Shown in pieces: positions 1-9,069 of a stretch of 64,000 nucleotides of DNA; position 1 is the stretch's first letter, and each line of letters opens with the position of its first letter. The DNA lies in the NCBI GenBank assembly GCA_951813605.1, contig OX638379.1, forward strand, positions 6,026,062 to 6,090,061, written 5' to 3'. The stretch comes from an uncultured Bryobacterales bacterium. Lineage in GTDB: Bacteria; Acidobacteriota; Terriglobia; Bryobacterales; UBA6623. The notes under the pieces are model-generated. The model saw only the letters and a list, made by a program, of their open reading frames with translations, did no database searches and was not told the origin of the DNA. The translations under genes and the position numbers were made by a program.

Positions 1-682
1 TGAAGGATTCCAGCGATCCGACTCCGCCGCAAATGCTAGCCGCTGCCGTCACGCGTTCGTCTGCCAACCACGTATAGAACGAGGTGATCCCGCCGAATGA
101 CATGCCGGTGACGCCGATCTTGCCGACGTCCCCGCGCTGGGCGAGATACGTCACTCCTTGACGAATCTCGGACAATAACGCCCCCATTGCTGTGCGGCCC
201 TGGACCAGCATGACGTTGGCTTGCACGTTGATGGGTGGTTCGCGGCGATTAAGACCCCGTTGCGTGATTGCCAATGCGATGAAGCCCCGCCTCGCAAGTT
301 CCCTGGCCCACCCAAGCATTCTGGCGTGGGGATTTTCACGCCCGGGCCGCGTCCACTCGCCAGGCCCGAACTCGTCCGTCACCATCGACTCCCGGCTACC
401 GCTTGAGCCGTGCAGACACACGATCGCTGGGAGCAGTCCCTTGGACTCAGCTGGCCGAATCAGGAAGGCCGGCACCGTGTCGCCGTCGTAAGATTCCCAA
501 GACAGGTCCTCGATCACCAGTCCTTGGTCGGTGACCCCTTCATGCAGCGTTGTTGAAACCTTCGGTGCCTCCGCGGAAGCCCTCAATAATTCGAAGAACG
601 TCCGCCGCATGGCGGCCGCGGGCGGTTCCTGGGCAGTTGCCCCGACCTGGATCAACAGCGCAAGCGAGGTGAGCCGCATCAT
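1..682 (-). CDS. Exported alpha/beta hydrolase (dienelactone-hydrolase-like), 3' end beyond window
   Basis: The frame is open from an ATG pair at 682/679 to the window edge, so the C-terminus is missing. The N-terminus MMRLTSLALLIQVGATAQ is a short signal peptide, so the enzyme is probably exported. The core shows the alpha/beta-hydrolase pattern: a strand ending in IVCLHGSSGSR (oxyanion region, about residue 85) and the nucleophile elbow GMSFGG (about residue 195) in the G-x-S-x-G form. The acid and histidine of the triad lie beyond the edge. Family knowledge suggests an esterase or dienelactone-hydrolase-like enzyme; the substrate cannot be read. It points away from the formamidase remnant downstream and is probably transcribed alone. 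Confidence 0.8.
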   Translation of the reverse strand, partial: MMRLTSLALLIQVGATAQEPPAAAMRRTFFELLRASAEAPKVSTTLHEGVTDQGLVIEDLSWESYDGDTVPAFLIRPAESKGLLPAIVCLHGSSGSRESMVTDEFGPGEWTRPGRENPHARMLGWARELARRGFIALAITQRGLNRREPPINVQANVMLVQGRTAMGALLSEIRQGVTYLAQRGDVGKIGVTGMSFGGITSFYTWLADERVTAAASICGGVGSLESF

Positions 683-1139
683 GTGGCTAGGCCACCCACT
701 CTCGGATCTTACGACAGTGGATCTCCGTTGGTCGGAAATCTTCCCTGCCTTCGCCGGTGGGTCGACTTCGGGCAGGCCGGCAGCGCATGATCCTGACGTG
801 CAAGCCGTACGCATTCACAGGCTTATCCAATGCCGTGCAGCCGAACCCGTACGTCCCAGGTTGCAACTGGCCGCCGGGGACCCGCCGCTGGCAGGCGGAA
901 TCGAGCACTCCGGCGAATTGCCGTCGCGCCCGAGGCCAATGGTGACTGTACCCAAATTCTGGATCGTCGGGGTACGAACAATTTCGCCGCCGACAATCGC
1001 ACTCCGCCTGACACATTGCCGTCGTGTTAGAGAAGTCGTGGGTTTGCAAGTCGACACAAGGGAGGAAAGATAATGCGGCCTAGACTGCTTTCGCCGAGGC
1101 ACTGGGACTAGAAAGCTGACTTTTTCTTCCCACCCGACG
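683..1139. other. Intergenic, about 450 bp, with an orphan ribosome-binding site and mini-ORF
   Basis: No gene is recognised here on either strand. At 1061-1068 there is a strong GGAGGAAA ribosome-binding site followed by ATG at 1073, but the frame stops after 12 codons (MRPRLLSPRHWD, stop 1109-1111). This looks like the start of a lost gene whose body was deleted at the junction with the formamidase remnant. The rest has short open frames in several frames with no recognisable motif. Confidence 0.4.
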
Positions 1140-1490
1140 CATCAGCAGCCGTGCCTGCCGGCCATTTGACAGCAAGTGCATGGGGAACTCAGCGGCCACG
1201 GTGAAATAGGGGCCGACGACATTGGCGATGTCGTATTCCACGGCATACCGTCAGAGCGATTTCGAGGCTCGTTGGTTGGAAGTGTGATCCGCTTGGCAGC
1301 CGACGCTGAAGCTCGGTCGACGGCAAGGCGCCGGGCTCCTGCGCGGGCAGCGTGAGCGCGCCGCCGACCGCCGTCCGGTCGTGGTCTGTGCTGCCGTCGA
1401 AGTTGCCTAGGATGCTGGTCGCGACAGCTATCGCACGAGACACACGACGGAACAGAGCATCGGTCGCAACGCAAGCTCGGTGGGCAGGGA
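1140..1490 (-). pseudogene. Decayed acetamidase/formamidase copy
   Basis: Three short stretches in different minus-strand frames match the intact formamidase at 3019-4038. TELALRPML (near 1480) matches IEVPLRPML. AIAVATSILGNFDG through TLPAQEPGAL (about 1340-1440) matches the catalytic-core region around EAIATSTPGAFGGN and LPVSEPGAL. AVEYDIANVVGPYF (about 1190-1240) matches AMEYDIANVVDPHF. EPGAL is followed almost directly by TELQRRL, so about 65 codons are missing internally compared with the intact gene, and there is at least one frameshift. No intact frame remains, so this is a pseudogene from a local duplication in the same orientation. Confidence 0.85.
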
Positions 1491-1579
1491 CCGAACCACA
1501 CCAAAACAGTTCTGCGGCCAGCGCGCACAGACACGCGACAGGCGACAGTGAAGGATTGTCGGACCCTCCAATCCGGAAC

Positions 1580-1909
1580 TCATCGGGCCCGCTCGATCAA
1601 TTGCATCAGGCTCGCAACGTGCTCCTGCAGCCAATTCCGGCCGTCACCGCTCAGGTGATACCAAGTAACCGGGCGCCGGTTGCGGAAGGTCTTCTCGACC
1701 GACAGGTAGCCGGAGTCCTCGAGCTTTCGCAGGTGGGTGCCGAGACTGCCATCCGTCTCGCTGAGCACCTGCTTCAGACGGCTGAAGGACATGGCATCGT
1801 ACTTGGAAAGCAGGACGCAGATCGCGAGCCGCACGCGGTGCTCGAGAAGCCCGTTGAGAGTCGCCAGCTCGTCAAGGCCGGAGATGTCGGGATCAGACCG
1901 TGGCATCAC
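1580..1909 (-). CDS. Winged-helix transcriptional regulator
   Basis: The product has 109 residues, one winged-helix DNA-binding domain and nothing else. The visible pattern is HRVRLAICVLLSKYDAMSF, then the recognition helix SFSRLKQVLSETDGSLGTHL, then a beta wing DSGYLSVEKTFRNRRPVTWY. This matches the ArsR/MarR-like family of short regulators (transcriptional regulator PF13601 type) usually paired with a membrane protein. It has no metal-binding cysteines, so it is not a classical ArsR metal sensor. The start lies inside the 3' end of the upstream membrane-protein gene (17-base overlap), so the two are translationally coupled. It is probably the repressor of its own operon, acting at the tandem repeats in the promoter near 2500-2530; that link is inferred. 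Confidence 0.88.
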   Translation of the reverse strand: MMPRSDPDISGLDELATLNGLLEHRVRLAICVLLSKYDAMSFSRLKQVLSETDGSLGTHLRKLEDSGYLSVEKTFRNRRPVTWYHLSGDGRNWLQEHVASLMQLIERAR

Positions 1910-2462
1910 GCGTCCGTGCCCCCAGGAAAGCCTTCACTGTAAGCGTGACGGCAGCGACGACGCCCGCAGTGGTCCAACCGTACGTCGGGTACAGGATCGT
2001 GATCAGATACGCGACGCCGATAAGCAGGCCGACGGGCAGCAGTCGACGCTCCAGATGCACGCCCGCCTGAAAGTAAGTCAGCGCCATGAGCAGAATCCAT
2101 AGCGATGCAAATCCCGGCCAGGTCAACTGATCGGCGAGAACCAGCGCCAAGCCGAGCATCCCCGCCACCATGAACGCCAACCAATGAAGACCCTGGCGAA
2201 AGCCCTCGTCCCGAGAGGGCTGTCCGATGTTCCGGCTCGCCCGCCTGCCAAGCCACATGGACAGCAATCCGCCGGCTGGTGCCGCGACCATCCAGTACGC
2301 ACTGACCCATCGGTGGTGGGGCGCGAAATCCACCAGCGCGAAGCCGCAGAGGGCGATCGCCGCCCACAGCAGGTCAATCGACGGTACATGGACCGCTTCG
2401 GACTGCTTCGTGGCGGCACGGATGTACGCGATATCTTCCCGGAGTTTCTCGGTTTCGGTCAT
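1893..2462 (-). CDS. Small multispanning membrane protein coupled to the regulator
   Basis: The product has 189 residues with about five to six hydrophobic segments (LLWAAIALCGFALVDF, WMVAAPAGGLLSMWLG, LAFMVAGMLGLALVLA, SLWILLMALTYF, LLIGVAYLITIL, TAGVVAAVTLTV) after a charged N-terminal stretch. The start at 2462 is chosen over a longer ATG at 2477 because AAAGGAG sits seven bases upstream of MTETEKLRED. The gene is first in a two-gene operon with the winged-helix regulator, and both are driven by the promoter at 2516-2544. No transporter or enzyme signature was recognised. Its role is unknown, but this arrangement resembles regulator/membrane-protein pairs in other Acidobacteriota. Confidence 0.85.
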   Translation of the reverse strand: MTETEKLREDIAYIRAATKQSEAVHVPSIDLLWAAIALCGFALVDFAPHHRWVSAYWMVAAPAGGLLSMWLGRRASRNIGQPSRDEGFRQGLHWLAFMVAGMLGLALVLADQLTWPGFASLWILLMALTYFQAGVHLERRLLPVGLLIGVAYLITILYPTYGWTTAGVVAAVTLTVKAFLGARTRDATV

Positions 2463-2499
2463 ATTTGCTCCTTTCATTTCAATGACAGAGAACTCTGTA

Positions 2500-2530
2500 A
2501 TAAAGTGTACTTCTGAATATAAAGTGCACT
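2500..2530. promoter_or_regulatory. Tandem operator-like repeats ATAAAGTGYACT
   Basis: Two copies of ATAAAGTGYACT lie at 2500-2511 and 2519-2530 with a 19-base period. The core AGTGCACT of the right copy is a perfect palindrome; the left copy differs by one base. One copy overlaps the -10/spacer and the other the predicted transcript start of the regulator operon, the usual place for a repressor. They are the likely binding site of the winged-helix regulator. Confidence 0.6.
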
Positions 2531-2544
2531 GCCCGCGCTGTCAA
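2516..2544 (-). promoter_or_regulatory. Sigma-70 promoter of the regulator operon
   Basis: On the minus strand TTGACA (2544-2539) and TATATT (2521-2516) are separated by exactly 17 bases, a near-consensus housekeeping promoter. It lies about 54 bases upstream of the membrane-protein start. Confidence 0.8.
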
Positions 2545-3018
2545 GAGCGATCTTCAAATCGCGGCTCTAGTGAAGTCGCCTATGTAACTCGCACGCCTCG
2601 TCCGCGTGGCCGAGACGTTTTCCGGAGATGAAAGACTTCGCGGTCTCAATCAGGCGGCCTTAGGGGTCTTCGTATGGCTGGAACTCACACTACCCGTGAG
2701 GCTTGGGACGCCCAGCCTGCGAAAATTACTTGCCCGGGACTCTTGCCACAACCGGTCTAAACCGGCCAGACGGCGCCGGAAGCTGCCTTCTAGCGAACGG
2801 GGTCAGAATCGGCTTCGCCGGTCCACGCCCGAGACATCTTGGGGTCTTGATCAGTCCGACTGGCCGACTGTCATCTTCGCCTCTCGGGGGACCTTGCCCG
2901 GACTGGGCTGAACGGACATCACCGACAAGCGCCGGACGGAAGCCGTTGGGATCCTAGGCACCCTGTTCACCAAACAAGCAGTACCGCCAGATGTTGATTC
3001 GAGAGGGAACTGGGAACT
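2545..3018. other. Intergenic, about 470 bp, nothing recognised
   Basis: Short open frames exist on the plus strand but show no motif, ribosome-binding site or similarity to neighbours. A small inverted repeat CCGGT-ctaa-ACCGG lies near 2752-2765. Confidence 0.4.
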
Positions 3019-4038
3019 CTAGCGTTCGGCCCTCGGGTCAGGGCCGGAGCCGGCGGCGGACATGCGCGGCAGCAAGTCCTTGCGGATCTTGGCGACCACG
3101 GAGAAATGCGGGTCGACAACGTTAGCGATGTCATATTCCATGGCGTGCCCCAGCAGGAGGGACGAGCCTCGTTCATCGAAACCGTAGTCGTTCATCAGCC
3201 AACGCTGAAGCTCGGTTGTCGCATGTTGCAACGCTTGCAACAAGGGTCTGGCGCTGCCGATCGTCATTAGATGCTCGGCATTCTCCAGCCTCGGCCAGTG
3301 AATCTCTTGATCCTTGATGAGGTCGACAGTGAACTCTACGTCCATTGACACCTCGAGCGCGTTTCCGACAACTTCGCCATCGCCCTGCCGCGCGTGCCCG
3401 TCACCTACAAACAGGAGAGCACCAGGCTCGGAAACTGGCAGCATCAGAGTAGCGCCGACGACCATGCCGTTGTAGTCCATGTTGCCGCCGAAGGCGCCCG
3501 GAGTGCTTGTCGCTATGGCTTCTTTGCGCGCAGGCGCGACTGCGACGCAGCCCAGCATGGGTCGCAGCGGAACCTCGATGCCCGCAGGACTAATCTCATC
3601 CGATGCCACCTTGGCCACGCCGCGCTCCCTGTCAATCTCCCAAGTCTCGGTCGTTTGTTCGCGCTCTGATTCGTGGCGAAGAAACGCGGGGTCCGCGGTG
3701 TAGGGTGCCAGCACACTGCTTGACCAAGCCGTGCCGCGGCTCGGTTCAATCTTCTCGAACCGCACCACCAAGACATCACCCGCTTCGGCGCCTTCCACAT
3801 AGAAAGGCCCGGTCTGGGGATTCGGGCGTTCGCCAACCTTGCGGTCCTCGGCGTCGAAACCGCGGGCGTCGATCGTTCTGGTGACTACCCGATCACCGGG
3901 AGCAATCGCCAAGACCGGTTCATGAGCGAAAGAGAACGTATTGTGATAGCGCGTCGGTTCGAATCTGTGTGTTTCCCCGGCGGCTGAAATCGAGATCATC
4001 AGCGAGAGGATACCGAGAACCGCTCTGGAAAAAGTCAT
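3019..4038 (-). CDS. Exported acetamidase/formamidase family protein
   Basis: The product has 339 residues and a signal peptide (MTFSRAVLGILSLMISISAAG), so it acts outside the cytoplasm. The acetamidase/formamidase fold (FmdA/AmdA, PF03069) is recognisable from GDRVVTRTIDARGFD, NPQTGPFYVEGAEAGD, GIEVPLRPMLGCVAVAP, the glycine-rich GAFGGNMDYNGM, and LLFVGDGHARQGDGE, which in the family contributes metal and active-site residues. The family hydrolyses short amides to ammonia and the acid; the true substrate here is unknown. The frame is open 170 codons further upstream, but the start at 4038 is chosen because it gives the signal peptide and follows a TATAAT element. A decayed paralogue lies at 1140-1490. 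Confidence 0.9.
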   Translation of the reverse strand: MTFSRAVLGILSLMISISAAGETHRFEPTRYHNTFSFAHEPVLAIAPGDRVVTRTIDARGFDAEDRKVGERPNPQTGPFYVEGAEAGDVLVVRFEKIEPSRGTAWSSSVLAPYTADPAFLRHESEREQTTETWEIDRERGVAKVASDEISPAGIEVPLRPMLGCVAVAPARKEAIATSTPGAFGGNMDYNGMVVGATLMLPVSEPGALLFVGDGHARQGDGEVVGNALEVSMDVEFTVDLIKDQEIHWPRLENAEHLMTIGSARPLLQALQHATTELQRWLMNDYGFDERGSSLLLGHAMEYDIANVVDPHFSVVAKIRKDLLPRMSAAGSGPDPRAER

Positions 4039-4060
4039 TGGGGATCGTGCAGCGACCAAG

Positions 4061-4066
4061 ATTATA
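4061..4066 (-). promoter_or_regulatory. -10 element of the formamidase gene
   Basis: A perfect TATAAT on the minus strand lies 22 bases upstream of the formamidase ATG. No convincing -35 hexamer was found at the right distance. Confidence 0.5.
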
Positions 4067-4624
4067 GCCCCAGCCACCCAAGGATTGTCCCTGGAGATTC
4101 GTCGGCTTCCCGCCTTGCTTTGGTCGGCTCGGACTCCGCGTCCGGACTTCCAATCCTGCGTCGATTCTCGAACGGCGCGCGGATCAGTCCAAGGCAGAGC
4201 GGATATTCCACAGGCGAGAAGGAGCTGGCAGCAGGCCAATTGCGGGGACAGACACACGAGGGCAGCTAAATAGGAAGAGTCCGGTGATCGTAGGAACTGA
4301 TTTCTAGCTGCACCACAGGTGGATGCAGGATGGCAGCGGCCGGCGCGAACAATGATCGCGTGTGCCAGCACAGGCAGCATGATCAGGTCGAGAGATTCCG
4401 CATTGCTTCGAGGATCGCCGGGCGATCGGGATGAGGTGATTCTCTGGCCTGCGGCGTCTGATCCCGGATCAGGTCGCTTCCCACGCGACCTAAGTGAACT
4501 TGCGAGTATTCCAGAACCGTCCTGCGGAACGATGTCATACCGGCACAATGTAAGATTTGCGTGGTCTCGTAGCGCACGCTTCAGCGATAATCGACGCTTG
4601 AAGCCCGATCAATTGAAGAACCAC
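4067..4624. other. Divergent intergenic region between formamidase and DUF1549 genes
   Basis: About 560 bases between two divergent genes. Both strands have long open frames continuing from the neighbouring genes, but these lack motifs and the downstream starts carry signal peptides, so the stretch is treated as non-coding and promoter-bearing. No clear sigma-70 pair was found for the rightward gene. Confidence 0.4.
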
Positions 4625-7600
4625 ATGAGAAGCCATCCGATCGCCCTTGTACTCGCCATCCTTGCCTGCTCGCTTCCCCTGGGCGCCGCAGACGTTCGTT
4701 TCAATCGCGACATCCGTCCGATTTTCTCCGACAACTGCTTCGCCTGCCACGGGCCGGATCGAAACGCGCGGCAAGCCGACCTTCGATTGGACCGGCGCGA
4801 GGTGGCGCTCGCCCGCGGCGCAATATCTCCGGGGGACACGGTCACGAGCAAGCTTGTCGAGAGGATCCGGAACGAGAACGACGTTCTTCGCATGCCTCCG
4901 GTCTACTCAGGGAAGACCTTGACGGAGGAGCAGAAGGACTTGCTCGTCAAGTGGATCGAGCAGGGCGCGGAATACGAACCCCACTGGGCCTACATCCCGC
5001 CGATTCGTCCAGAAGCGCCGGACGGGCCCGCCGGCATCGATTTCCTAGTCGAGAAACTGCTCTCCGAGCGAGGGCTCGAACCGGCCGCAGAAACTGACCG
5101 GCGGACATTGGCCCGTCGCTTGAGCTTCGACCTCGCGGGGCTCCCGCCGACTCCCGAGTCCGTCGAAGTGTTCGAAGGCGATGGTCGTCCGGATGCCCTC
5201 GAGCGGGCCGTAGACCAATTCCTCGCATCTGACCATTTCGGCGAGCGCATGGCCGTGCATTGGCTGGACCTAGTGCGCTACGCGGATACGGTCGGTTTTC
5301 ACGGCGATGTGGCGGTCAACGTCTACCCATACCGCGATTACGTGATCCGCTCGTTCAACGAGAACAAGCCGTTCGACGAATTCACTCGGGAACAACTCGG
5401 CGGCGACCTGATCGAAGGGGCCAGCTTGGAGCAAAAGGTCGCGAGCGCCTACAACCGCCTGGGACGCATGACGAACGAGGGCGGCTCACAAGCCAAAGAG
5501 TATCTTGCGAAGTATGCTTCGGACCGTGCCCGCACCGCCTCCACGGTGTGGCTGGCGTCAACCATGGGATGCGCCGAATGCCATGACCACAAGTTCGACC
5601 CCTTCCTAGCGAGTGACTTCTACTCCTTGCAGGCGTTCTTCGCTGACATCGAAGAGGAAGGGGTCTTTGCAGGGTACGGAGATTGGGGATCGAAGATGCT
5701 CGTCCCGAGCAGAGAGGCCCGAGACGAAATCGCGAGAATCGATGCGCGGATTGCGCGCTTGACCGAGCAAGGAACGGATCAGTTCCCTCCGACCTCGGAG
5801 AATCTCGCTGTCTTCGCCAAAGAACTCAGGGGAGCACTCGGGAAGTGGCGCGTGCTTGCGCCGAATGCTGTGCGCAACGATTGTGCCGATCCGGACATTG
5901 TGGACTGCGACAAGTTCGAAATCGTCTCCGAGAAAGACGGATCGGTGTCCCCGCGGTTCGGGCAGGAATCGAGGCCGGGCAAGCTCGCTCAAGTAGTCGA
6001 GGGGGACCTAGGCAGTGCTCGCGTGACCTCAATGCTGATCGAAATGCTCCTCTCGGAAGACTGCGAGGACTATTTCCTCGGGGAAATCGAAGTCCGTTGG
6101 CTCCGCCCCGGCCAGCCGTCTCGCCGAGTCTCTATAGACACAGTCATCCCCGACTGGAACGACCCCAGCGGTCAGTTGCAAGGCTTGATCGACGGCAATC
6201 ATCACACGGGCTGGACCGGCAATCCGAATGAAGAGGGTGTGAGGCGGGCCGTGGTCGTGTTCGAGCAGGCCATCGATGCGATCGAAGGAGACAAGCTTCA
6301 AGTCACGACTGTCTATGACCAGATTTTCGGCTTGCACGGGATTTCCTACCGGCAGCGCCTCTCCATAACCGGGGAGGACAGCTTCGAATTTCCTCTCGAC
6401 GGCCCTGCCGCCAAGCTGCTATGGACGGACAACTGGAATCGAGACCAACGCGCGGTCATGGAAAGGCTTTTCGTGCGCAGGACCGGCGGCAATCCTCACT
6501 GGCCGGAAATCCGTGACCTCCAGCGGGACAAGAAGCGAGTCCTCGACCATGCAGACGAGACGCTGATCGCGAAGTCAGTGGAGCCCCGCACGATCCGCGT
6601 GCTGCCGCGAGGCAACTGGATGGACGACTCCGGAGAGATTGTCGAACCGCGGGCGCCTAGCTTCCTGGAGCAAATCCCGCGTGGTGGCGGGCGGCTGGAT
6701 CGTTTGGATCTTGCGAACTGGATTGTGGACAAGAACAACCCGCTCACGGCGCGGGTCTTTGTCAACCGCCTATGGAAGCTCTTCTTCGGGGAGGGGATTT
6801 CCAAGGTCCTCGACGACCTCGGCTCCCAGGGCGAACCGCCCGTGAACCCAGACCTGCTGGACTGGCTGGCAGTCGAATTCATGGAGAGTGGGTGGGACGT
6901 GAAGCACATCGTTCGGACCATGCTGCTCACCGAGACGTATCGTCGATCAAGCGATCCGTCCCCAGAATTGCGCGCGGCCGACCCCGACAACCGCCTTCAC
7001 GGCCGCCAGACTGCCGCGCGACTCGACGCCGAGTTTATCCGTGACAACGCGCTCGCTGTGAGCGGCCTCCTCAACCCGAAGGTCGGCGGCCCAAGCAGCA
7101 AGCCGTACCAGCCGGCAGGCCACTACAAGGAATTGAATTTCCCGAAGCGCGAGTATCGTCCCGACGTCGACGCCGACCAGTATCGGCGCGGACTGTACAC
7201 GCACTGGCAACGCACCTACCTCCACCCATCGATGAAGGCATTCGACGCACCCTCGCGAGAGGAGTGCGCAGCAAACCGGCCCCAATCGAATACGCCCCTG
7301 CAATCGCTTGTCCTGCTGAATGATCCGTCATTCGTGGAAGCGGCGAAAGCCCTAGCTGTGCGAATCCTCGAATCGGACGCGGCCACGGACCTCGAACGGA
7401 TCGACTTAGCGTTTCGCAGGGCGTTTTCGCGACGAGCCACCGAACGGGAGCGGGATGTCCTCCTGGCGTTTCTTGGAGGCCAGGAGGTGCATTACGGCGA
7501 AAACCGCAGTGAAGCCAGCAAATTGCTCAGCACGGGCCTCTCCCCAGTGCCATCGGAAATTGACACGGCCGAGCTAGCCGCTTGGACTTCGGTCTCCAGG

Positions 7601-7639
7601 GCACTTCTAAACAAGCACGAATTTGTCATGAAGTACTGA
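4625..7639 (+). CDS. DUF1549/DUF1553 exported cytochrome-type protein (PSD1 domain)
   Basis: The product has 1004 residues. After a signal peptide (MRSHPIALVLAILACSLPLGA) comes a planctomycete-type cytochrome c domain with haem motif CFACH near residue 38, then DUF1549 (VHWLDLVRYADTVGFHGD, FDEFTREQLGGDL), with a second CAECH motif near residue 316. A beta-rich carbohydrate-binding-like insert spans roughly residues 420-640, and DUF1553 (LARIFVNRLWKLFFGEG-like, SGWDVKHIVRTMLLTETYRRSS) forms the C-terminal third. The family is abundant in Planctomycetes, Verrucomicrobia and Acidobacteriota; its biochemical role is still unproven, with polysaccharide breakdown often suggested. It is 11 bases upstream of the DUF1501 gene, the usual partner. 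The start at 4625 was chosen for the signal peptide and the GAAGAA before it. Confidence 0.93.
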   Translation: MRSHPIALVLAILACSLPLGAADVRFNRDIRPIFSDNCFACHGPDRNARQADLRLDRREVALARGAISPGDTVTSKLVERIRNENDVLRMPPVYSGKTLTEEQKDLLVKWIEQGAEYEPHWAYIPPIRPEAPDGPAGIDFLVEKLLSERGLEPAAETDRRTLARRLSFDLAGLPPTPESVEVFEGDGRPDALERAVDQFLASDHFGERMAVHWLDLVRYADTVGFHGDVAVNVYPYRDYVIRSFNENKPFDEFTREQLGGDLIEGASLEQKVASAYNRLGRMTNEGGSQAKEYLAKYASDRARTASTVWLASTMGCAECHDHKFDPFLASDFYSLQAFFADIEEEGVFAGYGDWGSKMLVPSREARDEIARIDARIARLTEQGTDQFPPTSENLAVFAKELRGALGKWRVLAPNAVRNDCADPDIVDCDKFEIVSEKDGSVSPRFGQESRPGKLAQVVEGDLGSARVTSMLIEMLLSEDCEDYFLGEIEVRWLRPGQPSRRVSIDTVIPDWNDPSGQLQGLIDGNHHTGWTGNPNEEGVRRAVVVFEQAIDAIEGDKLQVTTVYDQIFGLHGISYRQRLSITGEDSFEFPLDGPAAKLLWTDNWNRDQRAVMERLFVRRTGGNPHWPEIRDLQRDKKRVLDHADETLIAKSVEPRTIRVLPRGNWMDDSGEIVEPRAPSFLEQIPRGGGRLDRLDLANWIVDKNNPLTARVFVNRLWKLFFGEGISKVLDDLGSQGEPPVNPDLLDWLAVEFMESGWDVKHIVRTMLLTETYRRSSDPSPELRAADPDNRLHGRQTAARLDAEFIRDNALAVSGLLNPKVGGPSSKPYQPAGHYKELNFPKREYRPDVDADQYRRGLYTHWQRTYLHPSMKAFDAPSREECAANRPQSNTPLQSLVLLNDPSFVEAAKALAVRILESDAATDLERIDLAFRRAFSRRATERERDVLLAFLGGQEVHYGENRSEASKLLSTGLSPVPSEIDTAELAAWTSVSRALLNKHEFVMKY

Positions 7640-7650
7640 GGTATCGACCG

Positions 7651-9069
7651 ATGATGAGACCTAACGCAACTCGCATCCTAGGCCGGAGGGCTTTCCTTGG
7701 GCAGGCTTCCATGGGCTTGGGCAGTCTCGGTCTGGCCCAGCTTCTCAGACCCGACCTATTCGGTGCCGAGCCAGGCGCAAAGGGCTATCCGAACCGACAG
7801 GCCAAGATCAAGCGCGTCATTTTTCTATGCATGGCGGGTGGCCCGGCGCATTTGGAGCTGTTCGACTACAAGCCGGAGTTGGCGAAGCGCGATGGCGAAC
7901 CGATGCCGGAATCGTTCACCAAGAACCAGCAAATCGCGCAGCTCCAAGGGCAGGAACTCCGGGTCTTGGGCCCGCAGCACCCATTCAAGCACTACGGAAA
8001 GTCTGGGCAGCACATGGTTGAGTTGCTGCCCCACATCGGAGGGATTGCAGACGACATCTGTATCGTGCGGTCGATGACGACCGAGCAGATCAATCACGAC
8101 ACGGCTCACACCTTCATGAACACGGGCTTCCGCATCCCGGGGCGCCCCTCGATGGGCTCGTGGATTACGTACGGGCTCGGCAGCGAGTCCGAAGACCTGC
8201 CAGGATTCGTGGTGCTGACATCGGTGGGCGGCGCCCAAGACCAGCCCATTGCATCGCGGCAGTGGGCGGCAGGATTCCTTCCTAGCAAATACCAAGGTGT
8301 GAAGTTCAACTCCACTGGAGATCCAGTGAACTACGTCCGCAACCCTGCCGGGGTGGACCGCCAGAGACAGGGAGACCTAATTGACACAATCAGCGAGTTG
8401 AACGGAATCCAGCGGTCAATGGTTGACGACCCGGAGATCGAGACTCGCATTGCGCAGTACGAGCTCGCCTTTCGCATGCAAATGAGCGTGCCGGAGCTGG
8501 TTGACTTCTCGAGCGAGCCGCAAAATGTTCGCGAGATGTATGGAACCGACGGCGGGGACGGGAGTTACGCTTCTAACTGTCTGCTGGCGCGGCGTCTCGC
8601 GGAACGAGGAGTCCGCTTCATCCACCTGTACCATCGCGGCTGGGACCATCACGGCAGCATCAAGTCTGGCATCGAGACCAGTTGCAAGTACGTCGATCAA
8701 GCCACCGCGGCGCTTGTCACGGATCTGAAGCAACGGGGCCTGTTCAAAGACACGCTGGTAGTCTTCTGCGGGGAGTTCGGGCGCACACCGATGTCTCAGG
8801 GCGACCGGTCGACCGCCGGACGCGACCACCACATCAAGGGCTTCTCGATGTGGATGGCGGGAGGGCCCATCAAAGGCGGGGCAAGCTACGGCAACACGGA
8901 CGATCTGGGCTATAACGCCGTCGAGGACGTGGTGCATGTACATGACCTGCACGCTACGTTGCTCGATCTGTTCGGTATCGATCACACGACTCTGACCTAT
9001 CGCTTCCAAGGCCGCGACTTCCGCCTGACGGACATTGGGGGACGAGTGCTGAAGCCGATTCTGGTCTAG
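7651..9069 (+). CDS. DUF1501 family protein (sulfatase-like fold), Tat-exported
   Basis: The product has 472 residues. The N-terminus has a twin-arginine-like leader (GRRAFLGQASMGLGSLGLAQLL). The DUF1501 hallmarks are RVIFLCMAGGPAHLELFDYKP, MVELLPHIGGIADDICIVRSM, GRPSMGSWITYGLGS, GVRFIHLYHRGWDHHG, and VVFCGEFGRTPMSQG; these belong to the alkaline-phosphatase/sulfatase superfamily core and carry likely metal ligands (Asp/His). The function of the family is undefined. GAGG lies nine bases before the chosen ATG. The gene is co-transcribed with the DUF1549/DUF1553 gene, 11 bases apart. Fragments of a second such pair survive at 12803-13297. Confidence 0.93.
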   Translation: MMRPNATRILGRRAFLGQASMGLGSLGLAQLLRPDLFGAEPGAKGYPNRQAKIKRVIFLCMAGGPAHLELFDYKPELAKRDGEPMPESFTKNQQIAQLQGQELRVLGPQHPFKHYGKSGQHMVELLPHIGGIADDICIVRSMTTEQINHDTAHTFMNTGFRIPGRPSMGSWITYGLGSESEDLPGFVVLTSVGGAQDQPIASRQWAAGFLPSKYQGVKFNSTGDPVNYVRNPAGVDRQRQGDLIDTISELNGIQRSMVDDPEIETRIAQYELAFRMQMSVPELVDFSSEPQNVREMYGTDGGDGSYASNCLLARRLAERGVRFIHLYHRGWDHHGSIKSGIETSCKYVDQATAALVTDLKQRGLFKDTLVVFCGEFGRTPMSQGDRSTAGRDHHIKGFSMWMAGGPIKGGASYGNTDDLGYNAVEDVVHVHDLHATLLDLFGIDHTTLTYRFQGRDFRLTDIGGRVLKPILV

